Notes: generated from the letters alone by a model not told the origin. Positions 16,950 through 25,031 are shown, counted from the first letter of the stretch. The stretch: 39,695 nt of DNA from Patescibacteria group bacterium (GCA_022705905.1 JAKJDO010000006.1:1-39695), one strand, 5' to 3'. A program made the numbers and translations.

Positions 16950-18179
16950 ATGCTATATTCACAATTTTTTACAAAAACAGAAAGGCAGGCGCCGTCTGAC
17001 GAGGTTAGTATAAACGCTAAACTGTTAATTCAGGCTGGATATGTTGACAAATTGATGGCTGGTGTTTATAGTTTGCTGCCCCTGGGGCTTCGGGTGTACA
17101 AAAAGATTGAACAGATTATCCGTGAGGAGATGGATGCAATTGGCGGCCAGGAATTAGTCATGCCCAGTTTACAGCCTAAGGAAAATTGGGAGAAGACTGG
17201 ACGTTGGACCGCTATGGACGACTTGTACCAATTAAAAGTTGATGATAAAGAATATGCCATTGGTCCAACACACGAAGAGGTGATTGCGCCCATAGCTAAG
17301 AGATACATTTCTTCGTATAAAGATTTGCCGAAATACGCCTACCAATTTCAAACTAAGTTTAGAAACGAAAAGCGTGCTAAGTCTGGAGTAATGCGCGGGC
17401 GGGAATTTAGCATGAAAGATCTTTACTCCTTTCACGCCGATCAAGCCGATTTAGATAATTTTTACGAGAAGGCCATTGTCGCGTATAAAAATGTTTTTAA
17501 ACGTTGCGGCATTGGAAATTTGACTTATTTAACTTATGCTTCTGGAGGAACTTTTTCAAAATATTCCCACGAATTTCAAACGCTGACAAGGGCTGGCGAA
17601 GATCTTATTTATATCTGCGAACAATGTAAAGTCGCTATTAATAAGGAGATTTTGGATGACCTCAAATCTAAATGTCCGGTTTGTGGTGGCAATATTTTAC
17701 GCGAAGAAAAGGCTGTGGAGGTTGGCAATATTTTTAAGCTGGGGACAAAATATACTGAGCCTTTTGATTTATTTTATACTGATAAAGACGGAAATAAAAA
17801 ACTAGTAATTATGGGCTGCTACGGCATCGGATTGACAAGATTAATGGGCGCTGTTGTAGAAGTGAGTAGTGATGATAAGGGCATCATTTGGCCGGAAGCA
17901 GTTGCTCCTTTTAAAGTAAATTTAATTTCTTTGAACAAAGATGCAGAAGCTGAAAAAATATATAAAGATTTAAGGAGTGCTGGGATTGAGGTGCTGTATG
18001 ATGATCGCAGTGAAGTTTCTGCGGGCGAAAAATTCGCTGATTCAGATTTAATTGGCTGCCCTTGGCGAGTGGTAGTTAGCGGAAAAACTTTAGCGGAAAA
18101 CGCTGTTGAAGTAAAACAAAGAAGTAAGGAAAAATGTGAAATAATAAAAATTAACGATTTAATAAAAACATTAAGATAA
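16950..18179 (+). CDS. proS: Prolyl-tRNA synthetase, compact form without the editing insertion
   Basis: Charges tRNA-Pro with proline. The ATG at 16950 gives the usual N-terminus (MLYSQFFTKTERQAP), so the TTG at 16923 is not used; length is 409 residues against about 570 for E. coli type. Class II motifs are present: motif 1 region (LLPLGLRVYKKIEQIIREEM), motif 2 (TKFRNEKR..VMRGREFSMKDLYSFH), motif 3 (GCYGIGLTRLMGAVVE), and the anticodon-binding domain at the C-terminus. Between motifs 2 and 3, where bacterial enzymes carry the INS editing domain of about 180 residues, there is only a short segment with C223-x2-C226 and C242-x2-C245, a probable zinc ribbon. Hydrolysis of Ala-tRNA-Pro would then need a separate protein. 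Confidence 0.95.
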   Translation: MLYSQFFTKTERQAPSDEVSINAKLLIQAGYVDKLMAGVYSLLPLGLRVYKKIEQIIREEMDAIGGQELVMPSLQPKENWEKTGRWTAMDDLYQLKVDDKEYAIGPTHEEVIAPIAKRYISSYKDLPKYAYQFQTKFRNEKRAKSGVMRGREFSMKDLYSFHADQADLDNFYEKAIVAYKNVFKRCGIGNLTYLTYASGGTFSKYSHEFQTLTRAGEDLIYICEQCKVAINKEILDDLKSKCPVCGGNILREEKAVEVGNIFKLGTKYTEPFDLFYTDKDGNKKLVIMGCYGIGLTRLMGAVVEVSSDDKGIIWPEAVAPFKVNLISLNKDAEAEKIYKDLRSAGIEVLYDDRSEVSAGEKFADSDLIGCPWRVVVSGKTLAENAVEVKQRSKEKCEIIKINDLIKTLR

Positions 18180-18188
18180 TAATCAAAA

Positions 18189-19232
18189 ATGTTCAACAAA
18201 GTACTCGGAAAATTTAGTAAAGATTTAGGTATAGATCTAGGTACCAAAAACACTTTAGTTTACACCAGTGAAAAAGGTATTGTTATCAATGAGCCATCGG
18301 TGGTAGCAGTTAATACTCGTACTGATGAGATTTTGGCCGTTGGCGAAGAAGCAAAACAAATGCTTGGCAAAACCCCAGGACATATCCAAGCAATCAAGCC
18401 GTTAGTTGATGGAGTAATTTCTGACTTTGAGGTGACCGAAAAAATGCTTAAATATTTTATTGATAAAGTCCACAGTGAAAGTTTTACTTTGATTCCGCGT
18501 CCCCGGGTAATTATCGGCATACCTTTAGATATTACCGAAGTAGAGAAAAAAGCAGTTGAAGACGCTGCTAAATCAGCGGGTGCGCGCCAAGTATTTTTAA
18601 TAGAAGAATCAATGGCGGCGGCTATTGGTGCTCGTTTACCGGTGACTGAACCGACGGCAACTATGATTGTTGACGTTGGCGGAGGCACGACTGAAATATC
18701 AGTAATTTCATTGGGCGGTGTCGTCACTTGGAAATCAATCCGTTTAGCTGGCAACGAACTTGACAACAACATCATTCAGTACATTAGAGAGGAATTTAAT
18801 ATCTTGATTGGCGAACAAGTGGCTGAAAAAATAAAAATTAAGATTGGTTCAGCCACCCAGCTTAAGGAGTCGGTAGATATGGAGGTGCGCGGGCGTGATT
18901 TAATTAACGGTTTACCCAAGGCTGTGACGGTTAATGATTCGCAAATTCGCGAAGCAATGACTAAGACTATCAACCAAATTATTGAAAATATTAAGAATAC
19001 TTTAGAAAGCACTCCGCCGGAATTGGTTTCGGATATTTACGAACACGGTATAATTTTGTCTGGGGGCGGGGCTTTGCTCAGAGGTTTAGATAAAGAAATC
19101 GCCCAAGCCACAAAAATTCCTGTACGTCTAGCCGACGATCCTTTAACTTGCGTAGCCAGAGGCACTGGAGTTTTGCTTTCCGATCAAGAACTACTGGTTA
19201 AAGTTATTAGTCCAGCTAGCAACGAGTTGTAA
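18189..19232 (+). CDS. mreB: Rod shape-determining protein MreB
   Basis: Actin-like filament protein that guides lateral wall synthesis. The 347-residue length is typical. Nucleotide-binding motifs are visible: phosphate 1 (GIDLGTKNTLVY), phosphate 2 (IVDVGGGTTEISVISLGG) and the adenosine site (GIILSGGGALLRGLD). It starts 9 bases after proS and is followed by mreC after 4 bases, so they should be co-transcribed. Presence of the complete mreBCD-PBP2 set suggests rod shape. Confidence 0.97.
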   Translation: MFNKVLGKFSKDLGIDLGTKNTLVYTSEKGIVINEPSVVAVNTRTDEILAVGEEAKQMLGKTPGHIQAIKPLVDGVISDFEVTEKMLKYFIDKVHSESFTLIPRPRVIIGIPLDITEVEKKAVEDAAKSAGARQVFLIEESMAAAIGARLPVTEPTATMIVDVGGGTTEISVISLGGVVTWKSIRLAGNELDNNIIQYIREEFNILIGEQVAEKIKIKIGSATQLKESVDMEVRGRDLINGLPKAVTVNDSQIREAMTKTINQIIENIKNTLESTPPELVSDIYEHGIILSGGGALLRGLDKEIAQATKIPVRLADDPLTCVARGTGVLLSDQELLVKVISPASNEL

Positions 19233-19236
19233 AAAT

Positions 19237-20046
19237 ATGATTAATAAAAATAAAAATTATATTTGGGTATATGTGGCAGTTGCTGGACTGCTAATTTTTT
19301 TATTTTTATTTAAAATTTTAAGCCCCTTTGAAAAAGCCACTCGCCAGTTGATAAATCCGGTGCTCAAGACTTTTTACTCAGCCACAACTAAATTAAGAAT
19401 GAAATACGAAGAGAGGGCTAGCAAAGAAGATCTTGCCTCTCAAATAGAGAATTTAATTGAAGAAAGAAACGGCTTGATAGAAGAAAAAGCTAGATGGCAA
19501 GCTCTAGAAGAAGAAAACGGTGTTTTAAGAGAACAGTTGGGATTCTTAACTAAGAAAAAATACCACTACGTCGTTAGTAATGTTGTTTCCAGAGGAGATT
19601 TAACTGACAGTAACCGAATTTCCGAATCGATCATTATAGACAAGGGGTCACACGATGGCATATATAATGGCTTAGGTGTTATCGGCGGTAACGGCATAGT
19701 CATCGGTAAGGTGGTAGAAACTAAAGACAATATCGCCAAAGTTTATTTAACCAACAATTCTCATTGTAAATTAGCAGCTACAATTTTAGGAGATAACAAA
19801 ACAAGCGGCGTTGTAGAGGGGGAATTAGGTCTAACTATGAAAATGGGGTTTGTTCCGCAAACAGCAGACATAAAAGCAGGCGATCTTATTGTTACTTCAG
19901 GATTAGAAGAAGGTATTCCCAGAGGTTTGGTTATTGGTAAGGTGGCCGAGATAAAAGGCGAAAGCAACGATCCTTGGCGACTAGCCATTGTCGAGACGCT
20001 AATTGATCCTGACGATTTAACTATTGTTTCTGTAATTTTACCATGA
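19237..20046 (+). CDS. mreC: Rod shape-determining protein MreC
   Basis: Links MreB to the extracellular synthetic enzymes. The 269-residue protein has one N-terminal membrane helix (about 8-27), a coiled-coil segment (about 60-100, with repeated E-rich heptads and the conserved ENGVLREQL) and a C-terminal beta-rich domain (VVSRG..., VIGGNGIVIGKVVE, GDLIVTSGLEEGIPRGLVIGKV). The stop overlaps the mreD start as ATGA, indicating translational coupling. Confidence 0.95.
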   Translation: MINKNKNYIWVYVAVAGLLIFLFLFKILSPFEKATRQLINPVLKTFYSATTKLRMKYEERASKEDLASQIENLIEERNGLIEEKARWQALEEENGVLREQLGFLTKKKYHYVVSNVVSRGDLTDSNRISESIIIDKGSHDGIYNGLGVIGGNGIVIGKVVETKDNIAKVYLTNNSHCKLAATILGDNKTSGVVEGELGLTMKMGFVPQTADIKAGDLIVTSGLEEGIPRGLVIGKVAEIKGESNDPWRLAIVETLIDPDDLTIVSVILP

Positions 20047-20597
20047 ATAAATTAAATAATTTTTTCTTGCAAATTTTTTTTTATTTTTTGTTTTTTGCGA
20101 CATTAGTTGCTGTACATCTAGCTGTTATTAAGGCGCTGCCTTATCCCTTCAATAAGATTAATTTTTTAATTATTTTTATTATTTTTATTCTTTTTGTTTT
20201 CGGCAAGCGCTTGGCCATGTTCGCCTCCTTAATCATCGGCTTGATTTTAGATTTCTATTATTTTCCATCCTTGGGCATAAACACAGTTAGTCTGCTTCTA
20301 ACTTTATTGTTAACCAACTTTTTATTGGTTAATTTTTTAACAGATAAATCATTATATTCATTTTTAGCTCTGACTTCAACGGCTTACTTTTCTTTTATTG
20401 CCAGCCTGCATATTTTTTATTACGTAGTATCTTTAGGCGGTGGTCTTGAAGCTAACTTTGTTTTTAATCGTTATTTTTTTAACAGTAAAATCTACGGCTG
20501 GCTTTTTAGCTTAATAATTGCCACGATCATTTTTTATATATTTAATTATATTAATAAGAGATATAAACCATTTTTTTTAATCAAGGGCGGTCGTTAA
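20043..20597 (+). CDS. mreD: Rod shape-determining protein MreD
   Basis: A 184-residue, very hydrophobic protein with five or six membrane helices, as in the MreD family. Sequence identity within this family is low, so the call rests on topology, length and position between mreC and PBP2. The LPYPFNKINFLIIFIIFILFVFGKR start, in which a short loop separates helices, fits MreD. It overlaps mreC by four bases. Confidence 0.88.
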   Translation: MNKLNNFFLQIFFYFLFFATLVAVHLAVIKALPYPFNKINFLIIFIIFILFVFGKRLAMFASLIIGLILDFYYFPSLGINTVSLLLTLLLTNFLLVNFLTDKSLYSFLALTSTAYFSFIASLHIFYYVVSLGGGLEANFVFNRYFFNSKIYGWLFSLIIATIIFYIFNYINKRYKPFFLIKGGR

Positions 20598-20604
20598 CTA
20601 TTTT

Positions 20605-22635
20605 ATGACCTCAGTTAATTATTTTTTATTTAAAAAAAAGAAAAAAAACAGCGATCCTTTTTTGATAAAAACAGGTAAATTTGGCGAAGCCAGAAATAAA
20701 TCTTTTTACCGTCCAGCCTGGGCCGAGGATGCCTATATCGGCGATTCCAACAAACAGCAGGAGCTGGTTGGACAAAATTTTAACGTTAATTATTTATTTA
20801 TTATTGCCGCCTTTATTTCAATACTTTTGCTGTTGTTGTTAGCTAAAATAGCTTGGCTGCAGATTGCTAAGGGTGATTATTACCGCTCTATGGCCGAGGG
20901 AAATCGTATTAGGACGGTTAGAATAGAGCCGCAAAGAGGCGTAATTTTTGACAGTACAGGCAATGCCTTGGTACACAATAAACCAAATTTTTTATTATAC
21001 TTCATCCCTGTTGATTTGCCGGTCGGCGATGATTTAGATACATTGATTTTGGAAATAGAGAAAATAATAGACAGCATTTCGGCCGAAGAAATAAAAGCTA
21101 AGCTAGCTAAGATAAATAGGCTATCATTAGAAGCTTATCAGCCTTTATTTGTTGATGACAATATTGAATACGAAAAAGCAATGAAGATTTATCTGAAGTC
21201 TTCTGATTGGCCAGGTGTTGTGCTGACCAATAAGAGCGTCAGAGAATACTATTATGTAGCCGATTATATTAATGCTAATTCAGCTGCTAGTAAAAACAAT
21301 CTGGGATATAGCCTGTCTTTAGCCCATGTTCTGGGTTATACAGGAAAAATAAACGAAGAGGAGTTGAAAAAATATGGCAGTGAATATCTGCCGATAGATT
21401 ATATTGGTAAAATGGGGGTTGAATATTTTTGGGAAAATGAATTAAAGGGTTTGAATGGTAAAAAACAAATTGAGGTTGACGCCTTGGGTAAAGAAAAGAA
21501 GATTATTGGCGAGGTTTCGGCTATACCCGGCAACAGTTTAGTTTTAGCTTTGGATATAAATCAGCAAATAAAGATGGAAAGTTTACTAAAGAAAGAATTG
21601 GAAAAATTGCATTTGCAAAAAGGCATAGCGATAGTTATGGATCCTAACAACGGGGGAATTCTGGCGTTAGTTAGTCTGCCTGCTTTTGATAATAATGCTT
21701 TTGCCCGCGGAATTAGCCGGACAGAGTATGAAACTTTAATAAAGGATCCCAATCAGCCTTTATTCAACAGAGCTGTTAGCGGCGAATATCCTTCTGGTTC
21801 GACTATAAAACCAGTGATGGCAGCAGCTTTAGAAGAGGGGGTTATTGATGAAAACACAAGTATAATTAGCACGGGTGGCATTAGAATTGGGCAGTGGTTT
21901 TTCCCTGATTGGCGAGCAGGCGGTCATGGGGTTACTGATGTGCGTAAAGCCATAGCCCAATCAGTTAACACTTTTTTTTATTATATTGGCGGCGGTTTTC
22001 AAAATTTTTCAGGTTTAGGTTTGGATAAAATTGTATATTATGAAAAAATGTTTGGTCTAGGCTCTCAGACTGGCGTTGATTTGGCTGGTGAAAGCGATGG
22101 TTTTTTGCCAACCTCCGAATGGAAAGAAAAAACCAAAAATGAAAAATGGTATATTGGCGATACTTATCATATTTCTATTGGCCAAGGTGATTTATTAGTT
22201 ACGCCCTTGCAAGTAGCTATGTACGTCAGTTTTTTTGCCAACGGAGGGACTTTATATCGCCCTCATTTAGTTAAGAGCGTAATTAACGGCGCGACCAAAA
22301 TAAGCGAAGAAGTGAAAAACGATCCGATTAGGGGGGGGTTCATAAAGCCGTATAATGTTAGAATCGTTAGGGAGGGAATGAGACAAACAGTAACGTCTGG
22401 TAGTGCCAGTCGTTTGCAGTCCGTGCCAGTGCCAGTAGCCGGCAAAACTGGGACTGCTCAATGGGCAACCGACAAGAATCCGCACGGTTGGTTTGTTGCT
22501 TTCGCACCATATGAAGAACCGGAAATTGCTATTGTTGTTATGATTGAAGCCGGCGGAGAAGGTAGCAGTGTAGCCACGCCGATCGCTCAAGACTATTTAA
22601 CCTGGTATTTTAGAGATTATAAAAATAGCGAATAG
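20605..22635 (+). CDS. mrdA: Penicillin-binding protein 2 (elongation-specific transpeptidase)
   Basis: Crosslinks peptidoglycan during elongation. The 676-residue protein has an N-terminal basic cytoplasmic tail of about 60 residues, a membrane helix (about 63-87), the PBP dimerisation domain (RIRTVRIEPQRGVIFDSTG) and the transpeptidase domain with S399-x-x-K402 (SGSTIKP), S453-V-N455 and K614-T-G616. The cytoplasmic tail is longer than in E. coli PBP2. No rodA follows in this window, so the glycosyltransferase partner must be elsewhere. It closes the proS-mre unit. The first 20 codons are Lys-rich and could contain an alternative start, but no better one is seen. Confidence 0.95.
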   Translation: MTSVNYFLFKKKKKNSDPFLIKTGKFGEARNKSFYRPAWAEDAYIGDSNKQQELVGQNFNVNYLFIIAAFISILLLLLLAKIAWLQIAKGDYYRSMAEGNRIRTVRIEPQRGVIFDSTGNALVHNKPNFLLYFIPVDLPVGDDLDTLILEIEKIIDSISAEEIKAKLAKINRLSLEAYQPLFVDDNIEYEKAMKIYLKSSDWPGVVLTNKSVREYYYVADYINANSAASKNNLGYSLSLAHVLGYTGKINEEELKKYGSEYLPIDYIGKMGVEYFWENELKGLNGKKQIEVDALGKEKKIIGEVSAIPGNSLVLALDINQQIKMESLLKKELEKLHLQKGIAIVMDPNNGGILALVSLPAFDNNAFARGISRTEYETLIKDPNQPLFNRAVSGEYPSGSTIKPVMAAALEEGVIDENTSIISTGGIRIGQWFFPDWRAGGHGVTDVRKAIAQSVNTFFYYIGGGFQNFSGLGLDKIVYYEKMFGLGSQTGVDLAGESDGFLPTSEWKEKTKNEKWYIGDTYHISIGQGDLLVTPLQVAMYVSFFANGGTLYRPHLVKSVINGATKISEEVKNDPIRGGFIKPYNVRIVREGMRQTVTSGSASRLQSVPVPVAGKTGTAQWATDKNPHGWFVAFAPYEEPEIAIVVMIEAGGEGSSVATPIAQDYLTWYFRDYKNSE

Positions 22636-22673
22636 AGTATTATTATTTAAAATTAGCATAAAATTATATTTAT

Positions 22674-22700
22674 TTAGCACTCTCTTGACAAGAGTGCTAA
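22674..22700. promoter_or_regulatory. CIRCE operator (HrcA binding site)
   Basis: TTAGCACTC (22674-22682), 9-base spacer, GAGTGCTAA (22692-22700). It is an exact match to the CIRCE consensus and lies 125 bases before hrcA. The spacer contains the -35 box of the promoter. Confidence 0.97.
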
Positions 22701-22712
22701 ATGTTTTATAAT
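22685..22712 (+). promoter_or_regulatory. hrcA operon promoter overlapped by CIRCE
   Basis: TTGACA (22685-22690), 16-base spacer, TATAAT (22707-22712). Both hexamers are perfect consensus. The -35 falls in the CIRCE loop and the right CIRCE arm fills most of the spacer, so bound HrcA would occlude RNA polymerase. Confidence 0.9.
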
Positions 22713-22728
22713 GGTATTGTAAAGTTTG

Positions 22729-22814
22729 TTGTCATTCCCGCGAAAGTGGGAGAAAAATTCCCCATACGTGGCCCCAAACCTTTAAGGGATTCCTTGCCAT
22801 GCTCGGAATGACAA
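22729..22814. repeat. Palindromic dispersed element in the hrcA leader
   Basis: Outer arms TTGTCATTCC (22729-22738) and GGAATGACAA (22805-22814) are perfect inverted repeats. Inside are ATACGTGG (22764-22771) and AAGGGATT, both also in the copy at 26950-27072. It fills most of the 5' untranslated region between the promoter and hrcA. Confidence 0.8.
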
Positions 22815-22824
22815 TAAAAAGTGT

Positions 22825-23505
22825 ATGGATAAAAGAAAAGAGCTTATTCTTAATACAATCATAAAGGAGCATATCAAAAGCGGCGCACCAGTGGGCTCCA
22901 GTATTTTGGTGGAAAAATATAAACTAGATATTTCACCGGCGACTGTTCGTAATGAAATGATGGCTTTAGAGGACGATGGTTATATTATGCAACCGCATAC
23001 TTCTGCCGGCCGCATTCCGACCGAGAAGGCTTACTCCATGTTTTTAGAAAATTTAAAAATTAAAAAATTAGCTGCCCAAGAAAGCGAGGATATAAGTAAT
23101 ATATTAAAGAGCAGAGACGAGTCCGATTTAAAAGATGCGGCTAAAGCGGTTGCTAACATTTCAGGCACGGCAGTTTTTTGGGCATTTCATCGCCATAATC
23201 TTTTTTATACCGGCATTTCTAATCTATTGAAGCAACCTGAATTTAGAGAATTTAATTTAATTTATGATATTTCTGCCATTATTGACCACATTGATGAAGT
23301 GGTTGATAAGTTATTTGATCAATGCGAATTTGGCCGTCACGTTTTAGTCGGATCAGTTAATCCCTTCGGCAATTTTTGCAGTACGGTCTTAGTAAAATAT
23401 AAACTCGGCGATAATATTGGTTTAGTCGGCATCTTAGGACCAATAAGGATGGATTACGAGAAGAATATTGCGATTGCTGATTTTATAAAAGAAAAGTTAG
23501 GATAA
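22825..23505 (+). CDS. hrcA: Heat-inducible transcription repressor HrcA, compact form
   Basis: Represses heat-shock genes by binding CIRCE. The 226-residue product has the N-terminal winged-helix (residues about 1-75: LNTIIKEHIKSGAPVGS, SPATVRNEMMALEDDGYIMQPHTSAGRIPTEKAY) and the conserved C-terminal end (GILGPIRMDYEKNIAIADFIKEKLG). Canonical HrcA has about 340 residues, so some 110 are missing from the middle, where the GAF-like domain and inserted dimerisation domain reside; both ends are intact, so this is not a truncation. The CIRCE just upstream implies autoregulation of hrcA and the genes behind it. Confidence 0.94.
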   Translation: MDKRKELILNTIIKEHIKSGAPVGSSILVEKYKLDISPATVRNEMMALEDDGYIMQPHTSAGRIPTEKAYSMFLENLKIKKLAAQESEDISNILKSRDESDLKDAAKAVANISGTAVFWAFHRHNLFYTGISNLLKQPEFREFNLIYDISAIIDHIDEVVDKLFDQCEFGRHVLVGSVNPFGNFCSTVLVKYKLGDNIGLVGILGPIRMDYEKNIAIADFIKEKLG

Positions 23506-23538
23506 AAGTTTAGATTTAAGAATAAAGATTTAAGATTT

Positions 23539-24204
23539 ATGAATGAAGAAAAAAAAGAGACAAACCTTAAACTAGGAACATATAAACATTATAAAGATAA
23601 GTTATATAAAGTTTTGTTTACAGCTATTAATACAGAAACAAAGGAAGATGAAGTTGTTTATCAAGCTATGTGTGGTGACGAAAAAATATGGGTTAGACCT
23701 AAAAAAATGTTTTTAGAAGAAGTTGAAGTTGAAGGAAAAAAAATGCCTCGTTTTCAATTTATTGAAGAAGATAAAAGCGATTGGCAAGATAAGTATAAGC
23801 GAGCGCTAGCTGATTACCAAAATTTACTGAAGCAAACAGCTAGAGAAAAAGCAGAGTTTGGAAGATTTGCACGCGAACAATTTTTAATCGAAATTTTACC
23901 AGTTTATGATAATTTAAAAATGTCTTTAATCCATTTTCAAGAAGATGCTGATCAAAACAACTGGGTAAAGGGAATTGAATATGTAACTAAACAGTTCAAA
24001 GATACTTTAGCAGGAATGGGAGTTGAAGAGATAAAAACAATTGGCATGAATTTTGATCACAATACAATGGAGGCGATGGATAACGAAGAAACGGAAGATA
24101 AGAAACATAACGGGAAGGTGGCTAAAGAAATAAAAGCAGGGTATAAGTTAAATGGGAAAGTCGTTATGCCCGCTAAAGTAATTGTTTATAAATTAAAAAA
24201 TTAA
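23539..24204 (+). CDS. grpE: GrpE nucleotide exchange factor with N-terminal DUF1653 domain
   Basis: GrpE exchanges ADP on DnaK. Residues about 85-221 form GrpE: a coiled-coil helix (DWQDKYKRALADYQNLLKQ, then REKAEFGRFAREQFLIEILPVYDNL) and the C-terminal beta domain (DHNTMEAM, AKEIKAGYKLNGKVVMPAKVIV). Residues about 10-78 match a different family, DUF1653: GTYKHYKDKLYKV, a TKEDEVVYQAM strand, WVRPKKMF and PRFQFIEE. DUF1653 proteins are usually small standalone proteins of unknown function. Here the domain takes the place of the usual disordered GrpE N-terminus. The gene lies 33 bases after hrcA and should share its CIRCE control. Confidence 0.95.
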   Translation: MNEEKKETNLKLGTYKHYKDKLYKVLFTAINTETKEDEVVYQAMCGDEKIWVRPKKMFLEEVEVEGKKMPRFQFIEEDKSDWQDKYKRALADYQNLLKQTAREKAEFGRFAREQFLIEILPVYDNLKMSLIHFQEDADQNNWVKGIEYVTKQFKDTLAGMGVEEIKTIGMNFDHNTMEAMDNEETEDKKHNGKVAKEIKAGYKLNGKVVMPAKVIVYKLKN

Positions 24205-24205
24205 A

Positions 24206-24261
24206 TTATTTTTTCTGCTCAAGTTGGTTTATTTTGAAATCAAGTTGGCAGAAAAAGGAAG
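24206..24261 (+). promoter_or_regulatory. Possible RNA thermometer hairpin before hsp20
   Basis: TTTTTCTGC (24210-24218) pairs perfectly with GCAGAAAAA (24248-24256). The stem can extend by a T-G pair, one mismatch and two A-T pairs into 24257-24260, which covers part of the GGAAG ribosome binding site (24257-24261) of hsp20. The 29-base loop has a direct repeat TCAAGTTGG (24219-24227, 24240-24248). An A/U-rich stem next to a heat-shock ribosome binding site suggests temperature-controlled translation. Confidence 0.5.
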
Positions 24262-24268
24262 AAAATAT

Positions 24269-24700
24269 ATGACAGCTATAATAAGATGGGCGCCATTACT
24301 CGAACCATTCGAGGAAATGGACAAAGTGTTAAGTGAGTTCGTCCCTACTGGACGACCAAGCCAAATGGGTTTTATGCCGGCAGTTGATATGTATGAAGAT
24401 AAAGACAATGTCATTGTCGAGACGCAATTAGCTGGTGTCGACCCAGAGAAGGTTGACATCGCTATCGAGAACGATGTTTTAACAATTAAGGGTGAGAGCG
24501 AAAAAAAAAGTGAAGTGGACGAAAAAAATTATTATCGCAAAGAAATACGCCGTGGCAGTTTTTACCGCAGTGTGCCATTGCCGGCGCATGTCATTGGTGA
24601 AAAAGCGGTAGCTGAAGCTGACGGCGGGGTGTTAAAAATTATGATTCCGAAAGCGCCGGAAGTAAAGCCGAAGACCATTAAAATTAAAACTAAAAAATAA
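24269..24700 (+). CDS. hsp20: Small heat-shock protein, Hsp20/alpha-crystallin family
   Basis: ATP-independent holdase chaperone. The ATG at 24269 is chosen because a GGAAG ribosome binding site lies 7 bases before it and the product (143 residues) then has a normal start; a TTG at 24224 would lie inside the leader hairpin. The alpha-crystallin domain spans about residues 35-130: PAVDMYEDKDNVIVETQLAGVDPEKVDIAIENDVLTIKGE, YYRKEIRRGSFYRSVPLP, and ADGGVLKIMIPKA. The C-terminal tail is KPKTIKIKTKK, with an IKI in place of the usual I-x-I anchor. It sits between grpE and dnaK. Confidence 0.95.
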   Translation: MTAIIRWAPLLEPFEEMDKVLSEFVPTGRPSQMGFMPAVDMYEDKDNVIVETQLAGVDPEKVDIAIENDVLTIKGESEKKSEVDEKNYYRKEIRRGSFYRSVPLPAHVIGEKAVAEADGGVLKIMIPKAPEVKPKTIKIKTKK

Positions 24701-24718
24701 AATCGATAACTCCCCCAA

Positions 24719-24741
24719 CCCCCTCTTTCGAAAAGAGGGGG
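24719..24741. repeat. GC-rich perfect hairpin upstream of dnaK
   Basis: CCCCCTCTTT (24719-24728), loop CGA, AAAGAGGGGG (24732-24741). No T-run follows. The surrounding C-rich and G-rich tracts (24712-24780) suggest a dispersed non-coding repeat rather than a terminator. Confidence 0.6.
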
Positions 24742-24782
24742 AGAACGACCACCTTCCTTTATGGGAGGGGGCAGGGAGGGTT

Positions 24783-24802
24783 CAGGAGCTTTTTTGCTCC
24801 TG
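24783..24802 (+). terminator. Hairpin with T-rich loop, possible terminator
   Basis: CAGGAGC (24783-24789), TTTTTT loop, GCTCCTG (24796-24802). The T-run is in the loop, not after the stem, so terminator function is doubtful. Confidence 0.35.
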
Positions 24803-24886
24803 CCGACTGCGTAAACTTTGCCTTGGAAAAATAAATGTTTATTTCTTTGCTAAATATTTATTAAGAAGACATTTACGCGGTCAGCA
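24801..24886. repeat. Long imperfect inverted repeat upstream of dnaK
   Basis: Arms 24801-24815 and 24872-24886 pair in 14 of 15 positions (13 Watson-Crick, one G-T). Inside is a second perfect palindrome (24829-24844, AAATAAA TG TTTATTT). The layout resembles a small MITE or a structured RNA. Confidence 0.55.
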
Positions 24887-25014
24887 GGGGAGGAAAAAAA
24901 TCAAAATACAAAAGTAAAAAGTCAAAATTAATGTATCGTTTCGCGATAATAATTTCTGTCTTAAATTATTAATAAATTGCACATTGCCCGTCTCGCCATA
25001 TTTTTATGTGTTAC

Positions 25015-25031
25015 GTGCTATGTGATATGTG
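25015..25031. repeat. ATGTG-rich repeat before dnaK
   Basis: GTGCTATGTGATATGTG. The 13-mer TATGTGATATGTG (25019-25031) and 11-mer GTGCTATGTGA occur in inverted orientation at 27726-27746 before dnaJ. Confidence 0.55.

Noticed and set aside
18260-18775. Long antisense open frame opposite mreB
   Set aside because: It is a composition shadow of a confidently identified gene, with no start signals.
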